Source: Prevotella sp. UBA3757
Lineage (GTDB): Bacteria; Bacteroidota; Bacteroidia; Bacteroidales; Bacteroidaceae
Length of the DNA stretch: 64,000 nucleotides
Direction of reading: 5' to 3'
NCBI GenBank assembly: GCA_002371715.1
Contig: DFGF01000068.1
Span: 1 to 64,000, forward strand
Under the pieces are notes generated by a model. It was not told where the DNA came from. It saw only the letters and a list, made by a program, of their open reading frames with translations, and ran no database searches. This document shows, one piece after another, positions 31,447 to 42,000 of the stretch. How positions within the stretch are numbered: the first letter of the stretch is position 1; each line of letters begins with the position of its first letter. The position numbers and the translations under genes are program-made.

Positions 31447-34344
31447 ATGATGCGTCTCTTCATACTCGTGGCTCTTGTGACGTGCCACGCGCTGGTGCTC
31501 CCCTCCCGTGCCCAGCAGACCATCTCGCTGGCCGGCGCGTGGGATTTGTCGCTCGGTGACAGCACAGCTTATAACGACTACGTCATGTTGCCTGGTTCGA
31601 TGCTCACCAACGGTAAGGGAGACATCGTGACCGCCGAGACCCGCTGGACGGGTTCGCTCTACGACTCGTCGTTCTACTTCAACCCCTACATGGAGAAGTA
31701 CCGGAAGGCCGGTAAGATGAAGTTCCCCTTCTTTCTGACCCCGGAGCGCCACTATACCGGGCGAGCCTGGTATCGGCGCAAGCTGTACGTGCCTGCCGAC
31801 ATGAAGGACCGCCGCGTGACGCTCTTCCTGGAACGACCGCACATTGAGACCACCGTCTATGTCAATGGCCGCGAGGTGGGTCACGACATGTCGCTGTCCA
31901 CGCCCCACTGCTACGACGTCACCAAGTATCTGCACTACGGCGCGGGCAACACCATTGCCATCTGCGTCTACAATGGCATCGAGAATGTCTGTGTCGGCCA
32001 GGACTCCCATAGCGTCACCGACCAGACGCAAGGCAACTGGAACGGCATCGTCGGGCGTATCGAACTGCAGCTGCAGCCCAAGAAGCTGAACATCCGGCAG
32101 GTACGCGTCATTCCCGATGCGACCAGGCGCTCGGTGCACGTCAGCGTCCAGCTGGAGAACCACGTCGACGGTGTTCGTTTTCTGCCAAAACGCAACTATT
32201 TCGTCCATGTCAACGTCCGCTCCATCAAGGGGGACCACATCGGCAAGTCCGTGTCGGCCGAAGTCACGGAGGCTTTTGGGACAAAAAAGGAGTTTGACCT
32301 CTTTCTGGGCAACCATGCTCCCTTGTGGGACGAGTTCTCGCCCAACCTCTATCTGCTGACTGTCGAGGCTGGCGACGACGTCTATGAGACCACCTTCGGC
32401 CTGCGCCAGCTGCGCATTGACGGCCCTCAGATGTTCGTCAATGACCGTCCGCTCTTTCTGCGCGGAACCGTCGAGAACTGTTGTTTTCCAGAGACGGGCT
32501 ATCCACCAATGGACGTTGACGAGTGGTTGCGCGTCTTCCGCAAGTGTAAGGCCTACGGACTGAACCATGTCCGTTTCCACTCCTACTGTCCGCCGGAGGC
32601 CGCCTTTGCCGCTGCCGACCGCGTTGGCATCTACCTGCAGCCCGAAGGTCCGTCGTGGCCCAACCACGGTGTCCGCCTGCGCCGGGGCCAGAAGGTTGAC
32701 CAGTACCTGATGGACGAGACCCGTCGCATCATCGATACGTACGGTCATCATCCCTCGTTCTGCATGATGGCCGTCGGCAACGAGCCTGCCGGCGACTGGG
32801 TCAGCTATTGCAACGAGTGGGTGAAGGCCATGAAGGAATACGATGCCACCAAGCTCTATGCCGGTGCCAGCGTCGGTGGTGGCTGGGCCTGGGACGACGG
32901 TTCTGAATACCATGTCAAGGCCGGGGCCCGCGGACTGGACTGGGATCGCCGTGCGCCGGGTTCTGACGACGACTATTACCAGCAGCTGCTCTTTCCCCGC
33001 AACTACAAGTCGAAAGAACCGAACCGTTCGCCCATCGTGGCCCACGAGCAGGGCCAGTGGTGTGCCTTCCCCGACCTGAAGGAAATACCACAGTATAGTG
33101 GCGTCTACAAGGCTCGTAACTTTGAGATATTCCGTGACCTGCTGGCCGACAACGGCATGGCACAGCAGGCTGAGAATTTCCTGATGGCCAGCGGACGGCT
33201 GCAGACCCTCTGCTATAAGTACGAGACCGAGCGCAACCTGCGCACCAGGGACTATGCCGGATTCCAGTATCTGGGGCTCAACGACTACAGCGGACAGGGC
33301 ACGGCCCTTGTCGGCCCGCTCAACGTCCATTGGCGCGAGAAGGGCTATTGCACGGCTCAGGAATGGCGGCAGTTCTGTGCACCACTGGTCGCCCTGGCCC
33401 GATTCCCGAAGTTCGTCTATACCAACGACGAACGCCTCGTTGTGCCTGTTGAGGTCTATAATGCCTTCCAGACTGGCGTGAAGGACGCCAAGGTCACCTA
33501 TGCGGTCACCGGCGACTCGACGACCATCGTCGAGGGCGCGTTGTTCAGCGGCATGATACCCATTGGCAAGAATATTGCTTTGGGCACGGTCAGCCTCCCG
33601 CTGTCTGGGTTTGTGAAGCCTGCCAAGCTCACGCTCCGCATCCTGATGAACGGCCTGGCCTGGAACCAGTGGGACTTTTGGGTCTATCCTGCCACGCTGC
33701 CCGATACGGACAAAGACCTCCCCAAAGGCATCTACGAGACCGATTCGCTCGATGACCGTGCGCTGAAAGTGCTGAAGAAGGGAGGTACCGTCTTGCTCTG
33801 TGCCGGCGGCAAGATTCGCTATGGCCGCGATGTCGTCCACACCTTCCTGCCCGTGTTCTGGAACACCAGTTGGTTTAAGATGCGCCCGCCACACACGACT
33901 GGTGCCTATATCCAGGCCAGCCACCCCGTGTTCCGCGATTTCCCGACTGACGACTGGCAGAACCTGAACTGGTGGGAACTCGTCAACCACACGCAGGTCA
34001 TGAATCTCGCAGAATTTCCCAAGGCCTATCAGCCCATCGTGCAGCCCATTGACACGTGGCATGTGTCGCGCAAGTTGGGCATGCTCGTCGAGGCCCGCGT
34101 GCTCAGTGGCCGTCTGCTGATGACGACGCTGCCTGTCAGCATGCGTCAGGTAGCCGACGGACGGAAACCCGTGGCTCGTCAGTTGCGCTACTCCATCCTG
34201 CGCTATCTGCAGTCCGATGATTTCCAACCCACGCTGACGCTCTCGCCCGACGTCATTCAGCACCTCTTTGAGCGCGAGGCGCCACGTGTAGATATGTTTA
34301 CCAACGAATCGCCCGACGAACTGAAACCGAAGATTGGCGGATAA
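31447..34344 (+). CDS. Large GH2-family glycoside hydrolase
   Basis: The protein has 965 residues from the ATG at 31447 (second ATG at 31450); upstream in-frame codons lie inside rhaM. Signal peptide MMRLFILVALVTCHALVLPSRA. The sugar-binding jelly roll includes GRAWYRRKLYVPAD and QGNWNGIVGRIEL. The barrel holds GLNHVRFHSYCPPEAAFAAAD, the acid/base Glu in AVGNEPAGDW (about residue 447) and a likely nucleophile in VAHEQGQW (about 531). An extra C-terminal region of about 250 residues (VYPATLPDTDKDLPKGIY onward) resembles a glutamine-amidotransferase-like or beta domain seen in some GH2 pectin enzymes. Candidate activities are beta-glucuronidase or beta-galactosidase on RG-I side chains. Last gene of the operon, followed by a strong terminator. 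Confidence 0.85.
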   Translation: MMRLFILVALVTCHALVLPSRAQQTISLAGAWDLSLGDSTAYNDYVMLPGSMLTNGKGDIVTAETRWTGSLYDSSFYFNPYMEKYRKAGKMKFPFFLTPERHYTGRAWYRRKLYVPADMKDRRVTLFLERPHIETTVYVNGREVGHDMSLSTPHCYDVTKYLHYGAGNTIAICVYNGIENVCVGQDSHSVTDQTQGNWNGIVGRIELQLQPKKLNIRQVRVIPDATRRSVHVSVQLENHVDGVRFLPKRNYFVHVNVRSIKGDHIGKSVSAEVTEAFGTKKEFDLFLGNHAPLWDEFSPNLYLLTVEAGDDVYETTFGLRQLRIDGPQMFVNDRPLFLRGTVENCCFPETGYPPMDVDEWLRVFRKCKAYGLNHVRFHSYCPPEAAFAAADRVGIYLQPEGPSWPNHGVRLRRGQKVDQYLMDETRRIIDTYGHHPSFCMMAVGNEPAGDWVSYCNEWVKAMKEYDATKLYAGASVGGGWAWDDGSEYHVKAGARGLDWDRRAPGSDDDYYQQLLFPRNYKSKEPNRSPIVAHEQGQWCAFPDLKEIPQYSGVYKARNFEIFRDLLADNGMAQQAENFLMASGRLQTLCYKYETERNLRTRDYAGFQYLGLNDYSGQGTALVGPLNVHWREKGYCTAQEWRQFCAPLVALARFPKFVYTNDERLVVPVEVYNAFQTGVKDAKVTYAVTGDSTTIVEGALFSGMIPIGKNIALGTVSLPLSGFVKPAKLTLRILMNGLAWNQWDFWVYPATLPDTDKDLPKGIYETDSLDDRALKVLKKGGTVLLCAGGKIRYGRDVVHTFLPVFWNTSWFKMRPPHTTGAYIQASHPVFRDFPTDDWQNLNWWELVNHTQVMNLAEFPKAYQPIVQPIDTWHVSRKLGMLVEARVLSGRLLMTTLPVSMRQVADGRKPVARQLRYSILRYLQSDDFQPTLTLSPDVIQHLFEREAPRVDMFTNESPDELKPKIGG

Positions 34345-34350
34345 ATCTTA

Positions 34351-34390
34351 GCGTCATACCGGCCAAAATGCCTGGTATGACGCACTTTTT
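34351..34390 (+). terminator. Terminator of the plus-strand pectin operon
   Basis: Perfect 10-bp stem GCGTCATACC / GGTATGACGC (34351-34360, 34374-34383), followed by ACTTTTT. Confidence 0.92.
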
Positions 34391-34407
34391 GCAATAATAG
34401 CACATAG

Positions 34408-34458
34408 TTTTGCAAATATAGGAAGCTTCGTAACCGGAAACTTCCTATATTTGCAAAA
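34408..34458. promoter_or_regulatory. Perfect 18-bp inverted repeat carrying a -7 box in each arm
   Basis: TTTTGCAAATATAGGAAG (34408-34425) and its exact complement (34441-34458) flank 15 bp. The right arm contains TATATTTG (34446-34453), a consensus -7 element pointing at the LRR gene 43 bp downstream; the left arm holds the same box on the other strand. No -33 TTTG at the right distance. It looks like an operator or a regulated promoter. Confidence 0.75.
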
Positions 34459-34495
34459 TCTTTATGTCGTCTACAAATTAAACATCTATAAGCTT

Positions 34496-37400
34496 ATGAA
34501 GAAATCAGAGAATGCAATGCCACACGCTGGCACGATGACCGCGAACCATGTTGCCTTTTGGCAGGCATGGCTCCTGTTGATGGCGGGCATCTTCCTGCCC
34601 CTGTCAGCGCAGGCCGACCAGGTGACGGTGGCCGACGCCAACGGCAACGAGCTTCGCTACACGTTCGACGGCGACGGCCCGGCCACGTTTACGAGAGTTG
34701 ACAAGTACAGCAGCGATGAGGCCAAGGCGGGCCACATCATCATTGCCGACCGCGTGACTGACAGTAACGGCACCAGCCACGACGTGCGCTACATCAGCGG
34801 GTCCGTGGGCAACCGCAGCAACCTGGTGAGCATCGTGTTCGGACAGAACATCGTCAGTACGGGCGGTCCTGAGGGTACGAACAACGATGCCTTCTATAGT
34901 TGCCGCAAGCTGGTGAGCGTGACGCTGAACGCGAACCTCGAACTGTTAGGAAGCTATACGTTCCAGGACTGCTACAGTCTGGCGCATGTCAACCTGGGCG
35001 ACTGCACCAAGCTGACGACCATCAGGAACAATGCCTTCGAGGACTGCGACCTCGTGCGCCAGCTGACGCTGCCCGCCTCGGTCACCACCATTGAACGGGG
35101 TGCCTTCTATGGCATTGACTCGCTGCGCACCTTCACCTTTGCCGACGGTTCGCCCGTCACGACGATTCCCCAGGAGTGTTTCGGCGCCTGCGTTTCGTTG
35201 GAGACGCTGACGTTGCCCGAGGCCGTTGAGACCGTCGAGGGCAGTGCTTTCAGCAATTGCCGGGCGTTGACGGAGGTGACGTTTGGCAGCCGCCTCACCA
35301 CTTTCGCTAACGACTGGTACATATTCTATAACTGCCATCAGTTGCAGCGCATAGTGCTGCCCGGTGCCAACTATCCGTTTACGGGGGGACTGTGGCTGCC
35401 GTCCAACATCGTCCTTTACGTGCATCCCGACTTGGTGGACACCTACCGCACCAGCGACTACACCAAGGACAGGCGCATCATGGCCATTGGTGCTACCACC
35501 GACGTTGCCGTCACCACAACCGAGGGTGGCCAGTTAGGCAGCAAGATTGAGGCACTGGCCAATCCCATGTACGTCCAGCGGCTCACCGTCAGCGGTCCGC
35601 TCAACGGCACCGACATCGACTACCTGCACGGTTTCCTGCCGCTGCTCGAGGTGCTCGACCTCTCCTCGGTGCACATCGTTGAGGGTGGCGAGAAGTACCA
35701 TCTCTGGTCGGTCAGCGACAACGGCACGGCTACGGTTTACAGTGATTACGACTATTACCGCTATGCCGTCGAGAACGACGTGGTGGGCAGCTACATGTTC
35801 CACAACATGCCCATGCTGCGCAGCCTCCAGTTGCCCAGGGCCACCACCGCCATTGGCGACTATGCCATGGCTGACGACCGCCGTCTGGCCACCATCGGCC
35901 TCGGCAATGCCGTCACCACCATTGGCCGCAATGCTTTCTGCCGCACGGGCCTCACGTCGCTGGTGGTTCCCGCCGGCGTGACGCGCCTGGAGGCTGAGAC
36001 CTTCTACGACTGCAACGAGCTGCTGAAGGTCACGCTGCCCGACGCTATTACCTTCGTCGGCACCAGCTGCTTCAGCGAGTGCGACCTTCTCGAGGATGTC
36101 AACATCCCGGCCAGCGTTGAGACCATCGCCGAGTATGCCTTCTACAACAACGCCAGCCGAACGACACCCATCGTCCTGCCTGCCACGCTGAAGACCGTTG
36201 GCAACCATGCCTTTATGTATAATAAGGTGGTCAGGCGCATCACGTTCAGCGAAGGTCTGGAGACCATCGGCAACTATGCCTTCAGCAATTGCAACGCCGT
36301 GGAGAGCCTGACGCTGCCCGAGAGCGTCACCCAGATAGAGTACAATGCCTTCGAGGGCTGCGACAGCATCACCGAGTTCCGCTTCCCTCAGAGCATCAAG
36401 GAGGTGCCTGACGGCGTGCTCTACCACTGCGACAAGCTGCAGAAGGTGGTGCTGGCCGAGGGTACGACCCGTCTGGGCCATTCCGCTTTCAGTTATTGTC
36501 CGCAGCTTGCCGACATCAATATCGCGACGATGAACACGCTGACCTTCACCGGCCGCTACGTGTTCGAGAATACCGGCTTCACCACCATCACGCTGCCCAA
36601 CAGCATCACCGAGATGGACTACTGCACGTTCCAGGGCTGTAAACAGCTCTCCAGTGTCAACGTGCCTACGGGCATCGACTATGTGCCCTACGACTTCTGT
36701 GAGGATTGCCCTGAACTGCTCAGCGTCACGCTGCACGACGGCATCCGCGTCGTCCGTCACGATGCCTTCTACGGCTGCCGTAAGTTGCGCACCATCGACC
36801 TGAACGACCAGATTACCGACATCGAGTATAACGCTTTTTGCAACTGTGACAGCCTCCGGCTCAGCAAGTTGCCCGCTGCTTTGACGTTCATAGGTGGCAG
36901 TGCCTTCAGTCATACCAAGTCCATGACGGGTGCGATAGAAATCCCGGCTGGTGTCAAGCAGATTGATTACGATGCTTTTGCCCGCTCGGGCATCACCGCC
37001 GTCACCCTGCCCGAAGGTATTACTACGTGGGGAACAGGCCTCTTCGCCTCTTGCGACAGCCTGCGCAGCGTGCGGTTGCCTAGGGACATCAAGCGCATCA
37101 CCGACTATATGTTTGAAAACTGCAAGTCGCTGCGCCAGATTCAGATTCCCGACAGCGTCAGTGCGGTGGGTTATTCTGCCTTCAGATATTCTGGGCTGGA
37201 AGCCATCCAGTTGCCCGATTCGCTGGCCACCATTGCTTTCTATGCTTTTTATGACACTCAGTTGCGCGAGTTCCGTGTCCCCGACGGTGTCCATAAACAT
37301 CCAGGCGATTGGGCTTGGGCATACTGCAAGCGCCTGAAGACCATCTATCTGGGCAAGAATCAGGACTATACGCAAGGTTCGGTTACCTCATTGGTGTATG

Positions 37401-39088
37401 GTTGCGACTCGCTGCAACTGATACGCATGTATGCCGGTACGCCTCCCAACTACGATAGTAATTATTTGTCATTCGTTCACAGGTGCGTGCTCGAGGTGCC
37501 TGAGGATGCCGTCGAGCTGTATAAGGCTGCCGACACGTGGAAGGAGTTCAAGGAGATACGTGGTTTCTTCCAGGGCGACGTGCTCAACGACCTCGACTTT
37601 GCCGTGCTGCAGAAACTCTACCGCGAGCTGGACGGTGCCAACTGGAAGCATCCCTGGGACCTCACCAACAACCACCGCTCCATGGGCAAGTGGCATGGCG
37701 TGCTGACCGTCGGCGACTACATCACCGAGATCGACCTGACGGGCCAGGGCCTTGAGGGCGAGCTGTGCGACTCGCTGTTCCTGCTGCCGCGCATCGAGAA
37801 GCTCAATCTGAGCAACAACCACGTCCGTGCCAACCTCACCACGCTGCTGGCCAACCGCGAGGCCTGCACCACGCTCACCGAGGTCAACATGCAGGGCAAC
37901 GAACTCACCGGCGACATCTATCCCTTTGCCACCAAGTTGCCCAACCTCACGCGGCTCGACCTGAGTTACAACCAGCTGACCGAGGTCTCGCAGCCCATTC
38001 CGAACGAGAAACTGCCCAACGACCGGTTTGCCCGCGGTTTCCAGTTTGTCGACTACCAGACCAAGCAGGTCGTGGCCAATGCCCCCGTTACTGACATCAC
38101 GCCGGGCATTCCCGCTGCTATCGAACTGAATACCGTCCAGACCTACCGCCATGAGTATGGCGACTACGGCTACCAGTGCAGCGACCTCTACCGTCACTAT
38201 CTCAACAAGAATGGCGACTGGACGACCAGCGACTGGGAACTCACCAAGGACTCCGAGGGTCTCTGGGTGCTCAATTCCAGCTACAGTTCGCGTGCCCTCC
38301 GTGCGCCGAAGGGCGTGCCCGTCATGTACACGCATGGTGACCCCTGGTGGAGTCACCTCTCGTTCATTGTCCGCTTCGACTGGACTGACGGCGATGCCAA
38401 TGCCGACCAGACTGTCGACGTCACCGACCTGCAGAGCGTCATCCACTACGCCCTGCACGACGGCAAGCCCGACGGCCAGCTCTTCAACTTCACCGCTGCT
38501 GACACCAATGGCGACGATTTCGTTAACGTCAGCGACATTGTGGGCAGTGTCGACTATGTACTGGCTGCCACGCTGACCGAACCCGCCAACACACCTTATT
38601 ATAATCATAGGGCACCGGCCAGCCGGCCCAACGTGCTCTCGACCGATGGCAGCACCGTCGTGCTGACCCTTTCCGATGCCGTTGCCGCCCTGCAGTTCAC
38701 CGTCACGGGAACCACTGCCCAGCAGCTGCGCGTCAGCGAGGCCCTGCAGAGCCAGTTCTCCGTGGCTATGCGTCAGGTGGCCGGTGGTGTCCGTATCGTG
38801 GCCTATTCGGCTGAGGGCCGCTGTCTGGCCCCCGGTGTCCACCAGCTCCTGAGCGGACTGCCCGCCGGGGCCGCCATTACTGACGTGCGGCTGTCTGACA
38901 GCCAGGCCCGCTATCTGGACGTCGATTACCAGGGTGCGCTGACCGGCATCCGTACGCTGTCCGACGGCGACGCGCTGCCCGATGGCGTGCTGTTCGACCT
39001 GAATGGTCGTCGCGTCGGCCCGTGGCAGTCGCTGCCCGACGGCATCTATATCTACAACGGTAAGAAGATCAAGAAAATAACGAAGTAA
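34496..39088 (+). CDS. Giant BspA-type LRR surface protein with dockerin-like module
   Basis: The protein has 1530 residues from the ATG at 34496, which gives a long signal sequence ending SAQA (about residue 40). Residues about 90-1010 are about two dozen BspA/TpLRR (LRR_5) repeats of the type 'L..I....F..C..L..v.lP.svt.I...aF', for example TIGNYAFSNCNAVESLTLP. About 1075-1170 is a different, plant-type LRR block (LEGELCDSLFLLPRIEKLNL). Residues about 1298-1362 (GDANADQTVDVTDLQSVIHY, then AADTNGDDFVNVSDIVGSVD) show two calcium-loop repeats like a type I dockerin. A beta domain and the tail GIYIYNGKKIKKITK follow. BspA LRRs bind host proteins; the role here is adhesion by inference. The next gene begins 10 bp later. 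Confidence 0.85.
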   Translation: MKKSENAMPHAGTMTANHVAFWQAWLLLMAGIFLPLSAQADQVTVADANGNELRYTFDGDGPATFTRVDKYSSDEAKAGHIIIADRVTDSNGTSHDVRYISGSVGNRSNLVSIVFGQNIVSTGGPEGTNNDAFYSCRKLVSVTLNANLELLGSYTFQDCYSLAHVNLGDCTKLTTIRNNAFEDCDLVRQLTLPASVTTIERGAFYGIDSLRTFTFADGSPVTTIPQECFGACVSLETLTLPEAVETVEGSAFSNCRALTEVTFGSRLTTFANDWYIFYNCHQLQRIVLPGANYPFTGGLWLPSNIVLYVHPDLVDTYRTSDYTKDRRIMAIGATTDVAVTTTEGGQLGSKIEALANPMYVQRLTVSGPLNGTDIDYLHGFLPLLEVLDLSSVHIVEGGEKYHLWSVSDNGTATVYSDYDYYRYAVENDVVGSYMFHNMPMLRSLQLPRATTAIGDYAMADDRRLATIGLGNAVTTIGRNAFCRTGLTSLVVPAGVTRLEAETFYDCNELLKVTLPDAITFVGTSCFSECDLLEDVNIPASVETIAEYAFYNNASRTTPIVLPATLKTVGNHAFMYNKVVRRITFSEGLETIGNYAFSNCNAVESLTLPESVTQIEYNAFEGCDSITEFRFPQSIKEVPDGVLYHCDKLQKVVLAEGTTRLGHSAFSYCPQLADINIATMNTLTFTGRYVFENTGFTTITLPNSITEMDYCTFQGCKQLSSVNVPTGIDYVPYDFCEDCPELLSVTLHDGIRVVRHDAFYGCRKLRTIDLNDQITDIEYNAFCNCDSLRLSKLPAALTFIGGSAFSHTKSMTGAIEIPAGVKQIDYDAFARSGITAVTLPEGITTWGTGLFASCDSLRSVRLPRDIKRITDYMFENCKSLRQIQIPDSVSAVGYSAFRYSGLEAIQLPDSLATIAFYAFYDTQLREFRVPDGVHKHPGDWAWAYCKRLKTIYLGKNQDYTQGSVTSLVYGCDSLQLIRMYAGTPPNYDSNYLSFVHRCVLEVPEDAVELYKAADTWKEFKEIRGFFQGDVLNDLDFAVLQKLYRELDGANWKHPWDLTNNHRSMGKWHGVLTVGDYITEIDLTGQGLEGELCDSLFLLPRIEKLNLSNNHVRANLTTLLANREACTTLTEVNMQGNELTGDIYPFATKLPNLTRLDLSYNQLTEVSQPIPNEKLPNDRFARGFQFVDYQTKQVVANAPVTDITPGIPAAIELNTVQTYRHEYGDYGYQCSDLYRHYLNKNGDWTTSDWELTKDSEGLWVLNSSYSSRALRAPKGVPVMYTHGDPWWSHLSFIVRFDWTDGDANADQTVDVTDLQSVIHYALHDGKPDGQLFNFTAADTNGDDFVNVSDIVGSVDYVLAATLTEPANTPYYNHRAPASRPNVLSTDGSTVVLTLSDAVAALQFTVTGTTAQQLRVSEALQSQFSVAMRQVAGGVRIVAYSAEGRCLAPGVHQLLSGLPAGAAITDVRLSDSQARYLDVDYQGALTGIRTLSDGDALPDGVLFDLNGRRVGPWQSLPDGIYIYNGKKIKKITK

Positions 39089-39098
39089 CACAACGACT

Positions 39099-42000
39099 AT
39101 GAAATACATCCGATTCCAACTGTTGGCCATCATGGCCTGTCTGGCAACGCTGCTTCAGGCACAGACGAACGTGCTGCGTGTCGATTCAGTGAAATATCCC
39201 GCCGGCAAGACCGTCAGCCTGCCCGTCGTCATGGAGAACCAGAGCGACATCACCGGTGTGCAGTTCGATATCTCCATACCCTTCGAACTCACGGCCCGCG
39301 AGGACGGCACGCTGCCCGTCACGCTCTCGGCCCAGCGTGCGCCCTACCACAAGGTGGTGGCCACCCGTCATGGTGGCCGGTGGCAGACGGCATCACTGCA
39401 TGGCGGTGTCAACTATTATGCCGACTATCGCGTTATCGTCTACAGCGACAAGAACGACCTGCTGCTCGACAACGGCGGCACGCTGCTGACCATCGACATG
39501 CCGCTGCCCGCCGATGCCGTCAACGGCACGACGTACCCCATCTACCTGGTCGATGGCAGCGTGACGCTCACCGACCGCCAGCAGCAGAACGTGCTGAGCA
39601 GTCAGCAGAGTGCCGCCGTCACCATCGAGGAAATTCCACGTCCCGACCTGCTGCCCACGGATGTCAGCTTCGACCCCGCAGCGGTCAATCCCGAGGGCGA
39701 ACTGACCGTCCGCTGGACGGTGAAGAACATCGGGCAGGTGGCTACTGAGGCCGGATGGAGCGAGCAGGTGGCCCTGGTGGCCCTGTCGGGTCATGCCGAG
39801 AAGTCCGTTGCCACCGTCTATTACGACCAGACGCTGGCCGCCGGTGCTGCCGTCAGCCGCGAGGCCAAGGTCACGCTGCCCGCCCTGCTGGGCATTGACG
39901 GACTGGCCAAGGTGCAGGTCACCGTCGTTCCTAACGACAAGACTGGCGAGCACCCGTCGCTGCGCGACAACAACGTGGCCTCCAGCGCGACCAACCTGAC
40001 CGTCGGCAAGCAGCTGACGCTCGAACTGTCACCCCTGCGCACCGTCGAGGGCAGCAGTCAGCGCATCATGGGCAAGCTGAGCCGCTCGGGCCGCTGGCAG
40101 GACGTCCGTACGTTCAGCCTGACAGCCAATGATTCGCGTCTGCAACTGCCTGCCAGCGTCACCATTCCTGCCAATCAGTCGGGCGTGGTGTTCTACGCCA
40201 CTGTTATTGGCAACGAGGTGCTCGATGCCGACAGCGTGGCCACCATCACCGCCACGGGCGACGGCTACGACCCCGTGACGGCACGGCTCACCATCGAGGA
40301 CGACGAGTTGCCGGCCTTGACGCTGACGGCTTCGAAGACCGACATCGTGGAGGGCGAGACCTTCCAGCTTACCGTGGCCATTGCCCGTGCCTCGGCCACC
40401 GATGTCACCGTCCGGCTGACCAGTGAGGACTCGAAGCGCTTCCAGTATGCGCAGCAGGTGGTGATACCTGCGGGCCAGACCTCAGTGACGCTGGATGTCA
40501 CGGCCGTGCAGAACGACGTGCCCAACCTCATGCTGGCCAACAAGTTCACGGTCTCTGCCGCGCGTTACGAGCGGGGCGAGGTTATCGTCGTGCTGAAGGA
40601 CGACGACATGCCCGTGCTGACGCTGACGCTGACACCCAACGTGGTCAGCGAGCAGGCCGGACCCACCGCCGTTGCCGCCGTGCTGACGCGCACCGGTCGG
40701 ACTGACAACAAGATTACCGTCCGACTCTCCGACGACTCGAACGGTGGATTATACTACACCCACAAGTCCATTGAGATGGCCAAGGGCGTGGAAACCGTCT
40801 ACTTCAACCTCGGCCCCGTCGACAATACCGTTAAGGAGGGCGACCGCACCTACACGCTGACAGCCGGTGTCTGGGTGTCGTCGTGTAACTGTGCCTCGGC
40901 CGGTGAACAGGCCGGCAACGTCGCGGCCACGCTCACCGTGCTCGACAACGATGGCGCGTCGCTCTCAGTGGCCTCCCAGCAGAGCACCGTCAAGGAGGGT
41001 GGCACCACCGTGCTCACCGTCACGCGCAACACCGTGTCGGACATCAGCCAGCCGCTGGCCGTGACCATCTCCAGCGATTACGACAGCCAGCTCACCTATG
41101 ACCACCAGGTCACCATCCCTGCCGGTCTGACCACTGTCGATGTTACCGTCCAGAGCAAGGCGAATGACGTCAGCGGCGACTCCCATACCGTCGTCTTCAC
41201 CGTCTCGGCCGAAGGTTTCGGCTCCGGCACGTGCTTCCTGCTCGTCACCGACCAGACGCTGCCCGATGCCCGCATCAGCAGTCTGACGTCAAACGTCCAA
41301 AAGGCCATTGTGGGCAGTCCCATCACCCTCAATGTCGAAGTGGTCAACGACGGTGTCTATCCGTTGCCCATGCAGACGCCCGTCACGCTCTACATCAAGG
41401 GTACGTCGGCAGCCATTGCCACACTCTACACCTCCGCAGACATTCCAGCCGGAGGCAGCGGGACACTCACACGTGCGGTGACGCTGCCCGACAATGTCGG
41501 CGACCGTGTCTTCTATGCCATTGTTAACGAGACGCGCAGCGTTGCCGAGTTGCTCTACACCAACAATACTTCTGAGGAACTGACCGTTACCGCCATTTCT
41601 CCCTTCACGGCGGCTGTCCAGACCGACAAGGCCGTCTATCGTCAGGGCGACCTGGTGATCATCAGCGGACAGATCAGCGGCGACCGCACGGCCAACGCCC
41701 AGATTGACGTCTACATGGTCAATGCCGGCGCACGCGACGTCAAGCCGGTGACGACCGATGCCAACGGCCGTTTCACCCTTGAATGGCAACTCTTCCCCCT
41801 GCAGTCGGGCCACTTCACGGTTGGAGCCTGCTTCAAGGGCGACCCCACTACTGAGAAACTGGCCGCTTTCGATGTCTATGGCTTGAAGCGTACTGATAGC
41901 GGATACATCACCTGCGACGTGACCATCGGCGAACCTAAGACTGGTGTCATCCGTCTGGAGAATGCCGGTACGCTGGCCCTGAGCGGTGTCAAGGCTGAGG

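Noticed and set aside
31426..34263. Very long open frame (945 codons) on the minus strand opposite the large GH2 gene
   Set aside because: It mirrors codon use of the GH2 gene, gives His/Gln/Val/Gly-rich text without domains, and the plus frame has signal peptide and catalytic motifs. The same applies to long minus-strand frames opposite the giant proteins (35534-37375, 41289-43274, 43728-45467, 45492-46661).
34408..34458. Invertible promoter (phase switch)
   Set aside because: The arms enclose only 15 bp, the inversion would leave an almost identical sequence, and no invertase gene is near.
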